A stretch of 64,000 nt of DNA from contig NC_090613.1 of assembly GCF_004359215.1 (NCBI RefSeq), positions 6,716,599-6,780,598 of the forward strand. The letters run 5' to 3'. The notes under the pieces are model-generated. The model did no database searches. It was not told where the DNA came from and saw only the letters and a program-made list of their open reading frames with translations. Both the position numbers and the translations under genes were made by a program. Source of the stretch: Bremia lactucae. Taxonomy: Eukaryota > Oomycota > Peronosporomycetes > Peronosporales > Peronosporaceae. Shown here piece after piece: positions 34,340 to 45,899 of this stretch; the stretch's first letter is position 1; every line of letters starts with the position of its first letter.

Positions 34340-35760
34340 GGCTTTAATTTTTTGCCGAATACAATTTTGAAGTGGAATATAAGCCTGGCAAGCAGAATAC
34401 TTTGGCTGTGCGGTATCACGCAGGCTGGATTATGCGCTCTCTCATTTAACGACTATAACGTCACCTATAACTGAATTAATTTGTTCGGCTTACGTCAAGG
34501 ATGACCAGTGCGCAGCTCTGCTGCGAGCTCTTAAGAGCACTGAGTCGGACATTAAATTGTCGGCAAATGCGTGCGAGCTTACATCGATTTTTTATCGACA
34601 ACGGCATGTTGCTTAATTACACAGATGCTGCATATACTCTGCGCATCGTTGTTCCTCAGGATGAGGATTTAACGTTTCGAATCCTCTATGAGGCACATAA
34701 TACTGTTGTTAGTGGTCATCTCGTTAGAGGAAGAAGCTATGGCTCCGTGAGCTAGATTTATTTGTGATTCAAAGATTTACAAAAGGGTATGCACATACGT
34801 TCGCACATGCGAAACTTGCCAACGGGTCAAAAACTCGGCTGACGCTGCTGCGCCACTGGCCAGTCTACCCGAACCCACAGGGTGTTGAGAGTCCATAGGA
34901 ATGAATTTTTTGGTTGGCCTACCGAAAGATTCTGCCGGTAACACAGGCATCATGATTTTTTCTAACCGGTTAAGCAAAACGGCTCATTTAGCAGCTGTGC
35001 CGGATATCATTGATGGTGAAGGCACAGCAACGCTGTTTATTGATCACGCGTTCTGACAACACGGTTTGCCTGCGGCAATTGCCTCTGAACAAAACTTCCG
35101 TTTCACGGGTGAATACTGGATATCGATCTTTGGAGTGCTTGGCACCAGATTTAACATGTCCAGAGCGGATCATCCGCAGACCGATGGTCAAACTGAACGT
35201 GTCAGTCGCGTCATTGAAGTCGTTCTGCGCAATGTGTGTGCTGAGACACCAAAGCACTCGAGCACACTACTCCCGGAAGTGAAGTTGCGTTAATTAACGC
35301 TTTACATGCCTCTATCGGCTATACTCCATTCTACGTAAACGTTCTCACACACCCACGCGTTCCGTTAACGATACCACTACGTGGTTCAGGGCTTGGCGGG
35401 GAAGAATTAGCCGATAGGCTTGCTGATATCAGCCCTGTTACCGTTCGGAAACAAGTAAGCGAAATTTTCGCAACGCGATTAAGTGTCTTAAGACATGTGC
35501 GTGACGCGATGGCTGATAGCCAAGACGAACACAAAGAACAAGCGGATGCCAAAGGCAGAAGTTGTATTGATTCTTATGCGGTCGGAGATCGAATTTTGCT
35601 AAAAGCTAAGAACCTACCTACAAACTTGGTTTTCGCGACCTTCAAGACCAAATTGCGCCCGCGCTTTATTGGACCATTTGGGGTGGTGGCCAAGAAGGGC
35701 CTAGCTTACACGCTAAACCTTACTCACAAGACCCAGATTTCTACGTGGGCTTGATTAAGC
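34340..35760 (+). pseudogene. gypsy RNase H end and integrase, broken
   Basis: FNFEVEYKPGKQ-like sequence (about 34360) marks the end of RNase H. Then comes the integrase zinc-binding region (YEAHNTVVSGHLVRGRSYG, about 34690; CETCQRVKN near 34810), the core (EQNFRFTGEYW ... MSRADHPQTDGQTERVSRVI, 35080-35220) and the C-terminal domain (KLRPRFIGPFGVV, about 35650). The 'ADHPQTDGQTERV' block contains the third catalytic Glu. Several frames are needed, so the gene is dead. Confidence 0.85.
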
Positions 35761-36750
35761 TTTATTGGGAAGGCGCTTCCGCCGAGACAGGCGGCCATGG
35801 CGCAGATTAGTGTATCCTCACCGGGATGTCCAGCAGGCCCTCTAAACGAGGTTGTTGACGCTCCAACGTTGACAGAAGGTTTTGGATCGCGTCAAAAGAG
35901 CCCTCAATCCGAGCAAAGCCTTCGCGAGGAAGTGGCATCTCGCGCTTTTAAAGCATCAATACCTTCACTGAGAGTTTGGCCCATCCTTTTCACTTTTTGT
36001 TTTCATTGGAAACAGGACGATCGGAATTTCTCTCATTGAGGTCACCGAAGCCTCACGGGCCTGATCACGCAAACGCGTCAAATACTGATGTTACTTTGTA
36101 AGGTATCGCTCATGAAGAGGATGGGGAAAAGGAGCGCGGCTCCTACACACCTCTCGTGTGGACGAATATCGTCGGACCCCACATCCGTTCCCAGAACGTG
36201 GTACCGCGGATGTTTTTGCTACATTGCGCAGGACACCATACCCTGAGTCCAACATAATTACGAGTGCGCTCGACGAAGATTAAGAGCAGGCAATCCTCAG
36301 AGAGGAATAAGCTCGTCGTCAAGCTGCAGACATTGCGAAAGCAAAAGCTCACAGCGATATCGATTCACTCCAATTAGTGTGGAAGAGCACTTCAAAAAAG
36401 TTACAGGTCGCAGCTTGATCATCGAGACCTCCGGGCCCAAGTCGAGGACGCCGAAGGAGCTCGCTGGTCGCGACGCTCCAATAGAGCGTGACTTTCATAG
36501 TCCACCATCTTCTCATCGTTAAGGAAGGAGCTAAGAGTCTGGGGCTGACGCTTAGTTGCCATCAGACAAAGGAATGCAGAACCCAACCGAACGGTTAGCT
36601 GTTTATATTCCAACCTCAAAAAATAAATAAAGCGAATCTTGTCATCGGTGTCAACAGTCTGATGGAGGAGTGTGTAATGGGGCACACTTCGGTTGGTGAA
36701 CCGTTGTTCTGGTAAATCTATTGTATGGGTAAAATACTCTTCTTGTACTA
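35761..36750. other. 3' part of the nested element, no clear coding region
   Basis: This should hold the chromodomain and 3' untranslated region, but no chromodomain is recognisable. A minus-strand frame at 36419-36784 (LEYKQLTVRLGSAFLCLM) runs into the LTR and may be coincidental or a small inverted foreign piece. The usual polypurine tract before the 3' LTR is missing. Confidence 0.45.
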
Positions 36751-37185
36751 CGACTTGTACTGTTTCAGTACAAGTCCACTTCACACTGCTTCAGATGTGA
36801 GTGGTGCCTCTCGTTAGGTGACGTACACTGTACGTATAGAGGAAGACTTCTCTTAAGGCAAGTTAGCTTAAGAGTGTAAAATGAAAACTGTATTAATATA
36901 GTTAAGTGTCTTGTTAATCTATCTTTGTAAATGTTGTCTTAACTATAAACTAATACTAAACATGTAAATGAATTCTTATCTATCTTATCTCGTAACTCTC
37001 TTTGATTACTTCTACAGCTGATTAGTCTGCGGAATAAATAGACATAATGGTGTATACCTATTTATGGATAAGAATTCAGGAAATTACTATTTAAAGTAAT
37101 TTCCTCCAAATATTATCAAGCTTTTGGATAATATTAATTAACAATCTTTTATTGTTAATTTCATGTAACGATACACCCCGTTACA
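36751..37185 (+). repeat. 3' LTR, lacking its first 15 bp
   Basis: Matches 29876-30311 with a few substitutions and one 1 bp gap, and ends CCCCGTTACA at 37185. The terminal TGTAACGGGGCACTG of the 5' LTR is absent here. Confidence 0.93.
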
Positions 37186-37190
37186 CCCAC
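37186..37190. repeat. Target-site duplication, right copy
   Basis: CCCAC, identical to 29856-29860. Confidence 0.88.
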
Positions 37191-38000
37191 CTTGTGTCGT
37201 CCCATATTGATTTGCTTTTACGCACATGTATGAGTGCGACGGTGCACCAACAAGTGGATATCGTGGACGTGCGAAGATCTATCTCACGATAACTCGCGAC
37301 TTCAACTGGCCACGCCAGTAGGATTTCGTCCTTAAGTACATACGTGCTTGCGAAGTTTGTCACCGGTTGAAGCCCAGTGCTTCATCCCGTGCTCCGTTAC
37401 AACCTCTGCCTGTTCCGGCATCGTGTTGACAGTCCGTTTTTCTATGGACTTCGTTTTCGAATTTCACGACGACGAACATAAGAGAAATGGTATTCTTGTT
37501 TTTGTTGATCGTTTCAGCAAAATAATATATCTCGCTGCAGTACCGGAGTCAATCACAGTCAAAAGCTGTGCTCGTGTCTTTGTTGACACGATATTTCAAT
37601 TCCATGGATTAATCCGTGAACTCGGCGGAATTATGGCAAACTGTGTTCAAATCACTTGCAACACAGTTGAAAATGTCAACTTCTGTTCATCCTGAATAAG
37701 ATGGTCAGACGAAGCGTGCAAATGATTACCGTATTCTCGGAGGTACTTCGCGGATACGTCCACTCTTCTAAGATTTTGAGCAAGTTTTTGGCGATGGTAG
37801 GATTTGCCATCAACACTTCTGTGCATACTTCTACAAAGGATACGCCAAATTTCGTTAATGGCTTATGCCACCCACGTGTACCCACCTTGATTGAGGGTGA
37901 CTTTTTATTCAAGAGGCGGGGGACTCGCTCGAGTGTAGCTCTTGCTCATCACGCATTATCACTAAGGTCAATGCGAACAATACCAATGTTGATTTAATTA
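37191..38000 (+). pseudogene. gypsy integrase (right half of the interrupted host element)
   Basis: Resumes where 29860 stopped. The zinc-binding part reads GAPTSGYRGRAKIYL ... RACEVCHRLKPS, and the core reads MDFVFEFHDDEHKRNG, ILVFVDRFSKIIYLAAVPES and ARVFVDTIFQFHGLIREL. The region after the core reads LRGYVHSSKI ... FAINTSVHTSTKDTPNFVNG. The 'SDRDPRF' segment with a catalytic Asp has been lost or altered (LGGIMANCVQ), and stops interrupt the frame. Confidence 0.88.
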
Positions 38001-38369
38001 ACATTAAGTGAACAAACTCAGTAATAGCAATAATGCTATTACTGACTTTGATAACGTTGCTGAAAGACTCAGCATCCAATTTATATTATAATGAGAACGA
38101 TAATACTCTCATTTATCAAGAGATTGATATCTCAGTAGTGCGAGCCGGTCGCACTGAAAACAAAAATAATACCAAGTCAGCAGATTGGTTATTGAAGCAG
38201 TGGTCCGATTCGTACAGTTTTCCATCGCTGATGCGATGAATCGACAGAAACGGAACTCTTATAAAAATGAGTGAGCGAACATACTTTCATTAAATGTTAA
38301 TGACCTAGTCCTACTGTCTTCGGTTAACCTACCAAATACAAACACATGTAGTGACGAATGTAGGCGTTA

Positions 38370-38560
38370 TAAATTAGTGCCCAGGTATATCAGCCCGTTT
38401 CGTGCACTACATCGCCAAGGCAATGCGTACAAGATGGAGCTGCCTCGTAGAATGCGTACGCATCCTATGTTTTATGTTGAGCGTCTCCGCCCGTACCACA
38501 GTACGGCTTCTTCCGATTCCAAATTACACCGAAACGGTCAAGAGCATCCGCCAAAGCCTG
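38370..38560 (+). pseudogene. gypsy integrase C-terminal segment
   Basis: The frame RYISPFRALHRQGNAYKMEL then PRRMRTHPMFYVERLRPYH is the conserved C-terminal domain of oomycete gypsy integrases. It follows the host-element integrase after about 370 bp of degraded sequence. The same motif is found inside the palindrome at 32069-32160. Confidence 0.8.
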
Positions 38561-38896
38561 ACGGTTCCGAGCCAAAGCCTTATTGTCTCGGAACAGAGTC
38601 TGATTCTCTTGAACCAGACGATCCAATCTTTCTTATGGGGAAGAGATCTTCTGACGAGCTCTCATCAGCTCATGATGAAGATACTGATGTGTCCTTTCGT
38701 TTGCCAGTTGATCAGTCGCAACCTGCGCAATTTTTCAAGTGGTCACGAGAAACATTTTTAACCGGCACCGCTAACTCGCGGTGACGGGATTGCTCGTGAT
38801 CAATATCCTTCCTCAAATAATAAAGGGTGTGATCCAGATCACGGTGTTGATTCGGGTCTGTCAAAGGAGGCGAACCCGATTTTTCCTCCCCCTCCA

Positions 38897-39184
38897 CATT
38901 CATTGAAGGATTCGACTGGTGAGAAGCGTTTTCTTGTTGAAAGCTTCTCTTACCACCGTGAGGTAAAGAGGTTTCGAACGAGTTACCTCGTTCGTTGGCG
39001 AGGGTATCCATTCCCGCATGATAGTTGGGAGCGAGGTTTCCAACTGATGTTGGACGTTCCGGGTCTCTTCTTGCAGAAGGACGAGACCCATCCTCATCGA
39101 CAGAAAATTTATCGAAGAAAGATCGCATCGCGCGCTCGTAACATTGGAGTCTTTCAATCCCTTGATGTATCTCGTAAGAGATGA
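38897..39184 (+). pseudogene. gypsy chromodomain
   Basis: The plus frame contains KRFLVESFSYHREV, RTSYLVRWRGYPFPHDSWE and MLDVPGLFLQKDETHP. All hallmark chromodomain positions are present (RFLVE, Y-L-V-R-W-R-G-Y, D-S-W-E), so this is the best-preserved chromodomain in the window. Chromodomains guide chromovirus integration to marked heterochromatin. A long minus-strand frame overlaps it and is a shadow for most of its length. Confidence 0.85.
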
Positions 39185-39189
39185 GCGAC

Positions 39190-40195
39190 CTCCAATGAGG
39201 ATCTTTGAGGGAATTTGCTTCCTTAGGGGCATGACCTGCACCCTTAAAACGGCATGGGCATGAGTCCCCCCAAGAGAGGCAAGGAAATCCTCCCTCTCTA
39301 TACAAACGGTGCAGCTTTTAGCGTGCACCAACTACGGTCCTTTTCTCGATCCGTTTACGGAAAGCATTTAGCTTGTAAAGCCAGACCTCAAGGTCTAAGT
39401 TTTGCACATTCTGTACAAAGCCTGTCCGAGCTTGGAACAAAGTTTGACATCCTTTGCCCGTTTAGAAGAGTACCACCGATGCCGAAAAGGCATCAATGAA
39501 AAATTCCGTCTCATCCTCACCAGGCTGGTGAAGCCTGAATGAGTCGGATAGCGTAATATGATATCAGTCATACCAGACCGACGAATTAGGTTATCCTTAC
39601 AGGGCAACTAAGGCCTCTTTTCAGCCGCGAACTGCAACGTATTGCGGTTCCTGTTCGCTCATGTTAATGTTACCGCTGGCGTGGCCCTTGGAGCGATCCC
39701 TAGAATCACTCCTTCCTGCTGATGCAAACTAGCACCACCAGCAGCATTCTTCTCTTCGCGACCACTTAGTTCTTGGTGACGCATACTAACGTCACCAGAG
39801 TGATCATCGCCCACGGAGTCATCATCAAATGACTCCACACCAAAGAAGTCCGACAAGTCGAACAACCTCGTCATCACCTCTCTAGTTGTCACGTTAGAAC
39901 CCAAATGTTAAGGGGTTTCGGCCCCGGGTGATCCGATGGTCTTTACAGTAGCCACTGAGTCGGGCGATGCCGGTGACTTGGTCCAGTCACCTACAATTGG
40001 TGTTGCAGGTGGTTTTTCACCGTCACCTGCAATGCCATCAACAGATGACATATTCCAGTCACCTCAAATCATAGTAGGAGGTGACGTATTCTCCACAGTA
40101 GACGCTAATGCGTCTGCTGTAACACATGCATCACAATCAGCTGCACTGATCCGTGCAGCTGCCGCCACGCGCACAGACTTTTTTGTCGCCATGTT
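39190..40195 (-). pseudogene. gypsy gag, minus strand, truncated
   Basis: From ATG near 40195 the minus strand reads an Ala/Thr/Ser-rich Gag start (MATKKSVRVAAAARISAAD), interrupted by stops near 40065 and 39905. A second frame at 39904-39659 follows (RLFDLSDFFGVESFDDD). The last part, 39305-39190, reads CRFKGAGHAPKEANSLKDPHW, a segment also present in the gag at 49175-49375. Everything 3' is missing because the piece abuts the plus-strand chromodomain end. Its 5' LTR is at 40337-40834. Confidence 0.65.
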
Positions 40196-40326
40196 GATTT
40201 TGGTCAAATCAAAAATGCGAAGAAAATCGGTATTTGTAGTAAAATTAATAATGCAAAATTACAGGGAAAGACATTATAGTATTTCCTGTCACCCTACATC
40301 AGTCACTATAGTGACAGGTTATTCAA

Positions 40327-40336
40327 GGGGGGGGGG
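40327..40336 (+). other. Run of ten G
   Basis: A G10 homopolymer directly at the LTR edge. On the element's sense strand it is a C tract right after the 5' LTR, comparable to the C-rich start of the internal region after 30311. Confidence 0.7.
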
Positions 40337-40834
40337 TGTAACGGGGTGTCCCGTTACATCACAAATAATAAATAATATTTCCAAGAGAGGAAATAAAGTA
40401 AGAAGTACAAAATCATTATTCTGATTAATTTTGACTTATATAGTTCCAATATTATTAAATTTGGTAAAATTGATGAAGACATTCGCTCTATTGATTGGTT
40501 GATTTAAGTCTAATTAACTCCGCCATTCGTTGAAAGACACGATTGTGCGGTGCGCACTTATTTTATTGATAAATAAATATGTAGTTGATAATATTATAAG
40601 CTCAGTAGTTGATAGAAGATTGTTACGTTGGAAACTAAAAATATTATACAGTTTTACTTTTCTGTGTTTTAAAGCCTTAGTCTAGACCTTAAACCTTAAG
40701 ACCCTTAGCTTCATAAGGAATTTCCTTTGTACCTTTGTGTACGTGAAGTTTCGAGGCCCCTCACCTATACTGTAATCAGTGAAAGGTTAAGGTTAACTAG
40801 TACTGATCAGTACTAGTGAAAGGTGCCCCGTAAC
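40337..40834 (-). repeat. 5' gypsy LTR (family B), minus sense
   Basis: On the minus strand it starts GTTACGGGGCACC and ends GGACACCCCGTTACA. The same family occurs in plus sense at 50352-50800 and 58396-59352. It lies upstream of the minus-strand gag start at 40195, so it is that element's 5' LTR. Confidence 0.8.
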
Positions 40835-40840
40835 GATTCC

Positions 40841-41060
40841 TGTTAGAAGTCAATACACAAAGGCAATGACAGAGGACACACAATTATATGCAAAAGAGAT
40901 AGTGTAATTAGTTTCGTTGTCTCCTGGTTAGCTATCAAAGCCTTCCTACAGAAGAAATCATAAAATGAAACTCCCACAGTTGCTCGGCGCAAATATGATA
41001 TCAAAAACCGATAATTGTAGCACTTTCTTGGTATATCAACTTGAAGCTTGCCTTTCAACA
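40841..41060 (-). repeat. copia 3' LTR
   Basis: Starts TGTTAGAAGTC and ends CCTTTCAACA as written on the plus strand, a TGTT/AACA-ended LTR. It pairs with 45642-45857. Confidence 0.92.
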
Positions 41061-41130
41061 CTCCTCCCTCGTCGACACTGTCCTGACAAAACACTTGATC
41101 CTTGTTCTGTCATCGTCGACTACGGTCGAT

Positions 41131-42534
41131 TCATTTTGAACCGATCATTTGACGCATCTCGACCAATCTCAGTGCAGCCAATGCCTTTGTAAGTATGGCT
41201 GCAGGCATATTCGACGTTTCTCGATATTCAGTCTTTATAATTCCTCGCTTCATGAAATCACCGACAAACTTGATGCACACATCAATATGTTTGGCCTTAG
41301 CCGAAGCTCTTTTACCGTCAAATTGTTTCAAAGCTACTTAGTTACCCACTCGCAGTGGCATAGGTTCTTCAAATCTCAAATTTAACTCTTGCAACAGTTC
41401 GCGAATCCCAAAAGCTCTCAAGACATAATGGATGCAGCTGAAAACTCAGCCTCGATGGTCGAAAGTGATACGCCGCCTTGCTTCTTGCACATCCAGCGCA
41501 CTGGCATGTCATCAATCCTAATTAAACCAACGGTGATAGATTTTATCTCACCTTTGTCGGCAGCGAAATCCGCATCACTGTACCCAACCACTTGTAACAC
41601 CTGTTTTTCATCTTCTCTTCCAATCATAAAAAGTCGCAATGTCTTCGTGCTAGACAGATCCATTGCAATTTTCTTTGCCAACTTATAATCTCCCATCGTG
41701 GTATTAGTCCATCTTGAGGCTTTATGCACCGCAAAAGCAATATCTGGTCTGGTGCAACGCGAAATCCATCGTAAACTTCCCACAAGTAACTGCAAATCCT
41801 TCGCCGTAACCACACCATCTCCTCCAAATACCGGTAAGGGCACAGGTACCGATTCTTCAGTGTCGTTTAGTCTTAAGTAATTGGAACACGCACACTATGA
41901 CCCACTTCGAGACCAGCTCCTTCAGCATGTCCATAATTCCAACTTCTTGATCGAAAGTGTACCCATCTTCGTCCTTGTGTTGAATACGCATACCCAAAAA
42001 CTTGCGAGCACATCCGAGATCTTTGACCGAAAGTGAAGTGAGCTCATCAAAAAATGAATCCACAGAACCCTGATCACTACCTGTTACCAGAAGGTCATCC
42101 ACGTAAACTCCAACAATCAATAGATGATCATGTGTCCATCTAAAGTAGACACACATGTCGACTTTGATTAAAACCAATGTCAAACAATTTCCGATGTAGC
42201 AATTAACTTCATAGTCTTCCTGCTTGTTTTAATTCATATAATGCCTTCTTCAGTTCCAAAACAATTTCATTGTTCTGTGAAACACCAATTTTCTTCATCA
42301 AGTCTTCTGCAATCTGCATTCCCTGCGGTACATGGATGTAAATGTCGAGATTATCTTCCTTGTCTGCTTTAGCGTAAGCGTTTGGAACATCTCTATGCTT
42401 TGCAGGCACCTTCCACTTCTTGCCAGTGCGAAAATTATCTTCACGCTGGACATATGAATCACAGCAGCAAAAGTAACTCCATAGTTCACTCCAAAGACTT
42501 GTTCATTCCCACACGCGACAAAGCCCGCCTTCAA
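41131..42534 (-). pseudogene. copia reverse transcriptase and RNase H
   Basis: Minus-strand pieces: 42534-42298 (FAAVIHMSSVKIIFALA), 42409-42209, 42183-41857 (LLIVGVYVDDLLVTGSD, an intact Y-V-D-D box), and 41843-41418 (SLRWISRCTRPDIAFAVHKA then DMPVRWMCKKQGGVSLSTIE). The last, 41331-41131 (AKHIDVCIKFV), ends the RNase H. Key catalytic residues are kept but four frame changes break the protein. Confidence 0.9.
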
Positions 42535-42917
42535 TCGCTCGATACCACCTTCTGCGTCGTGCTTCGTCTTAAAAACCTACTTCAAATGAAGTGCTCGAAT
42601 ATTTTTGGAGCCTTCACAATATTCCAAACTCTATTGTTCTCCAAAGCTTGCAATTCTTCCGAAATTGCCTTCATCCACCCTTCCTTGTGACTGCTACGCA
42701 TAGCTTCACCAAAGTTTCTTAGGTCAGATAATGTGACAGCATTGGCAACGTCCTTATCCATGGCTAAACTCTCAGTTCTTTTTCCTGGCTTGAACGTTTA
42801 TTCTTGCTCGCCGATCTTGTCACAACCTTCTTCTTTCTTGTCCACGATGTCCTTTTCTTCATCGTCTGTGTTTGGTCCTGACGATTTGTCGCTTCCTCTA
42901 AATCTTGAAATCTTGAA

Positions 42918-43760
42918 TTAATTTCCCTCCTGAACTTGATCTCGCGCGGAGTCATTATCTTCCAGACTAGTAGTATTCTGCAGATACAATTCTTGAACTT
43001 GCTTATTTTGGGCCTTATTCAGTGTCTCAATATTTTGAACATGCTGCGAGACAACAACCACTTTATCCTTTGGCAGATAAACACGATTCCCTTCGGTTTC
43101 TTCACCAATGCCAATAATAATCCCTTTTGTACTCTCGGTGCAAAATTCTTCTTCTTGGGATCTCTGTACACTGTACATGGTGACCCAAAGACCGAGGGAC
43201 GCGGTCTGGTCCGTGCACCTTCATCGGCGACATTTTCTCATCATTCGAATTTGTAGGGACCCGGTTCAAAATATAAGCAGCATATTCAACCGCGTCACCC
43301 CAGAAATTGTGTGGTAATCCTGAAGCAAATATCACGCAACGGGCCAAATTCATGATGGTCCGATGCACGCGCTCAGCTTTTCCATTGCTGGCTTGGTTTC
43401 TTGCTTCACTTCGCTGTCTTGCAACGCCCGACTTCTTGCAGAAAAAATCTACATTCTGGTACTCTCCTACTGAGTCCGTGCAAAGGGCGTGCACGCGACA
43501 ATTAAATTTTTCTTCTAATCAAGTCAGGAAACCTCTAATTTTTTTGTTGCAGAGTCTTTAGTGCGAGCAATAAATACACGGCAATAATTGGTCTTATGAT
43601 TAACGAAGTTGATCATATAACGATTATTCAGCCGATCCTTTGGCGTCACCGGTCCCTTAATGTCCGAACAGATAACACCTCCAACAATGTCAATCGGTGA
43701 GTGTTGCCCAGAGTCTTAACTTTGCTGTTTGTTCTAGGTCTGTTTGCCTTGTGAGCAAGT
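42918..43760 (-). pseudogene. copia integrase
   Basis: The minus frame 43494-43102 contains EARNQASNGKAERVHRTIMN and LPHNFWGDAVEYAAYILNR, the conserved Glu region and downstream block of copia integrase. The N-terminal core upstream to about 43760 is readable only in pieces (VGGVICSDIKGPVTPKD-like sequence near 43640-43690). Frame 43178-42918 is the linker to RT. Confidence 0.85.
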
Positions 43761-43763
43761 GTA

Positions 43764-45200
43764 TCAAAATTCTCGACGCTTATCCGTAAGCAAAAAATCA
43801 CAATACGGATATTTAGCCAACTTTGTTACCGTTTCGTAGTTTAAATGGCCAAACCGTTTGTGAAAGTCCATTAAGCTGCCTTTTTGGACAGCGGAAGAAA
43901 CTTGGACACTTGCTTCTTCACCTAAGACCGCCAATATAACTCTAACCAATTCAACATAGTTGTCCATCAATCGACACGGCACCACAAGAACGTCTCCAAC
44001 CAATTGAACATCAAGAGCCCCAGCTCCAGTAACTTTGTCGGACAAAACACGTTGTTGACCATTGTATCCAAGTGTGTAACGCTTTCGGTCCAAGTTCCAT
44101 ACGAAACTAAAATATGCCTTATGCCCTCAGCAAAGTATACATCCGTAAGAGTCAGCACACGCTCAACTCCACAAGCCAAGACGTTAATCGTTACAGTGCC
44201 TCTTTTGCTTATATGAAGCGGCTGTCACACGGGTTAAGGACAAACCTCTTCGAACGGCTCAACTTGAAGCCATGACTCATCACTAATCAAGTTTCTACTG
44301 GATCTGCTATCCAAAATCCAGATATCGTCTTGTTGACTTGAGACTTCATTCACAGCAAGCGACGAATTTGTTTGAGGTTCTTGTGGTCGTTCGCATTTGT
44401 GACACGCTCCCTGCAAATGTCCCACTTCGTGACAAAAATGACATTTGCGCGCATCCTTGCGTTGTCGATCGGAAACAGAATTAACTATTTCTCTTGTGTT
44501 TTTTCTCACCCAGTGTGTACTTCATATGGTTGCGAAAGTGAGCGAGATGTTCTGCTTGTACCAGGTAATCCGGTCTCGTGTGGTTAACTTTTGCCAGTAA
44601 AAAGCTTCAGAGGCGTATTGCACAATATTGTCCAAAACCAAATAATCACCACCGTTTCCGCAAACTTCGGAAATGGCCGTCAGATGCACATAATGTTCTG
44701 ACCAACTTCGGGTCAGGGTTCTTACGTTGCGTAAAAAGTTTCATCTTATGTGTTATACTGGTCTTGAATGCTTCAAGCATTTTCTCCATTACACACTGCA
44801 AAGCGGGTGATTGACTCAACCACATCGCAACTTGTCTGTTATAGTATCTCTTTGCAGTCCCAGAGAGATACAAGCCAAGAAAATCCACTTTCACATCTTC
44901 AGGCCATTTAAATCCACAAGACGACTGCGCCAAAGAAATTTGACGCTCGAATCTCCGACCCCACTCCAAAAAAACAGAACCAAGTCCTACGTACAATTCG
45001 CGTCCATCAAACGCCCGAATGCCCAGCTTCTTTTGTCCTGCATCAGGATATCGCACTTGAAGTATTTTCCTTGTGCATGACCATGTCCGTTTAGGTCCTC
45101 ATGTTGCTTGTACCACTGCTCTCCATCTTGGGGCAACAATACCAGGAATTCCAAGTGCTGGTGCAACTTGACCGCGAACGTCCTGACTGGGGCCATTATA
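43764..45200 (-). pseudogene. copia gag, zinc knuckle and protease region
   Basis: Gag: minus frame 45056-44646 with LGIRAFDGRELYVGLGSVFL, EWGRRFERQISLAQSSCGFK and GTAKRYYNRQVAMW. Zinc knuckle: CHFCHEVGHLQGACHKC near 44400-44450. Protease: DIWILDSRSSRNLISDESWL near 44290-44345, where the active-site D-S-G reads D-S-R. Pre-integrase: LMDFHKRFGHLNYETVTKLA near 43810-43870. Frames are discontinuous. Confidence 0.85.
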
Positions 45201-45641
45201 TTCGGGCTCCAGCGTCAAACGACATCTGTCCTTCAACCGGCCTCCTCGGAGTAAATAACGGCGCATCAGTGGACCCTTCCAAGTTGTCCATATGCATTCT
45301 TGTTCCTCTCCCCAAAGCCGAAACAAACAAACTTGAATGTCTAGGCGGAGTCAAAGCCGTGTCCTATGTCTCCCACGCCCTTCCTCGGCTTTCATCAACC
45401 TTGTCTGAGACTCCTCAAGCCTATCCAGACGTACGGTAATTCCTCTCATCAATACCAGGAGTTCCGACGCGTAGTCACTCCTGGTGATAGCATTGTCCAC
45501 CGCATGGACAACACCCGGCTTGCTATTCTCTTCATAAACTACATGCTCGTTGGCCCTTTCGTGACCAGTGGCAGGGGCTGCTTCGCATACGCGCCGTCAC
45601 GCGTGTCACCCCTGAGTGCCCCGTGCTTTGGGATCATAACC

Positions 45642-45857
45642 TGTTAGAAGTCAATACACAGAGGTAGAGACAGAGGACACACAATTAAATGCAAAATAGT
45701 GTTATTAGTTTCGTTATCTCCTGGGTCGCTATCAAAGCCTTCCTGCAGAAAAAAATATAAAATGAAACTTCCACTGTTGCTCGGCGCAAAGATGATATCA
45801 AACACTGATTCTAGTACCACTTTCTTAGTATATCAACTTCAAGCTTGCCTTTCAACA
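45642..45857 (-). repeat. copia 5' LTR
   Basis: Pairs with 40841-41060, with the same TGTTAGAAGTC and TTCAACA ends on the plus strand. The next about 45 bp (to 45900) carry the start of another family B gypsy LTR on the minus strand (AGGTGCCCTGTTACA at 45885-45899). Confidence 0.92.
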
Positions 45858-45899
45858 ATTTCTGTTATTATCAGTTCTAGCGAAAGGTGCCCTGTTACA

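Larger units (their letters stand above)
29861..37185 (+). mobile_element. Ty3/gypsy element with two LTRs, inserted into another gypsy element
   Basis: The boundaries are set by the LTR ends (TGTAACGGGG / CCCCGTTACA) and by the CCCAC duplication on both sides. Gag-, RT- and integrase-like frames follow in plus orientation. The two LTRs are very similar, with about five differences in 435 positions by eye, so the insertion is young. The coding region is nevertheless broken, and the RT box reads YFND rather than YFDD. The 3' LTR lacks its first 15 bases and no polypurine tract precedes it. Confidence 0.9.
40841..45857 (-). mobile_element. Ty1/copia element with both LTRs, minus strand
   Basis: Two LTRs of 220 and 216 bp flank a gag-integrase-RT-RNase H region read on the minus strand. 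Next to the 5' LTR (45642-45857) the internal sequence starts GGTTATGATCCCAAAG, a likely primer-binding site. Next to the 3' LTR (40841-41060) lies GAGGGAGGAG, a polypurine tract. Flanking bases ATTCC (40836-40840) and ATTTC (45858-45862) could be a 5 bp target duplication with one mismatch. By eye the LTRs differ at roughly one position in eight or nine, so the copy is old, and all coding frames are broken. Confidence 0.9.

Noticed and set aside
38712..39305. 197-codon minus-strand open frame
   Set aside because: Most of it is antisense to the intact chromodomain at 38897-39184; only its first about 40 codons match a gag segment.
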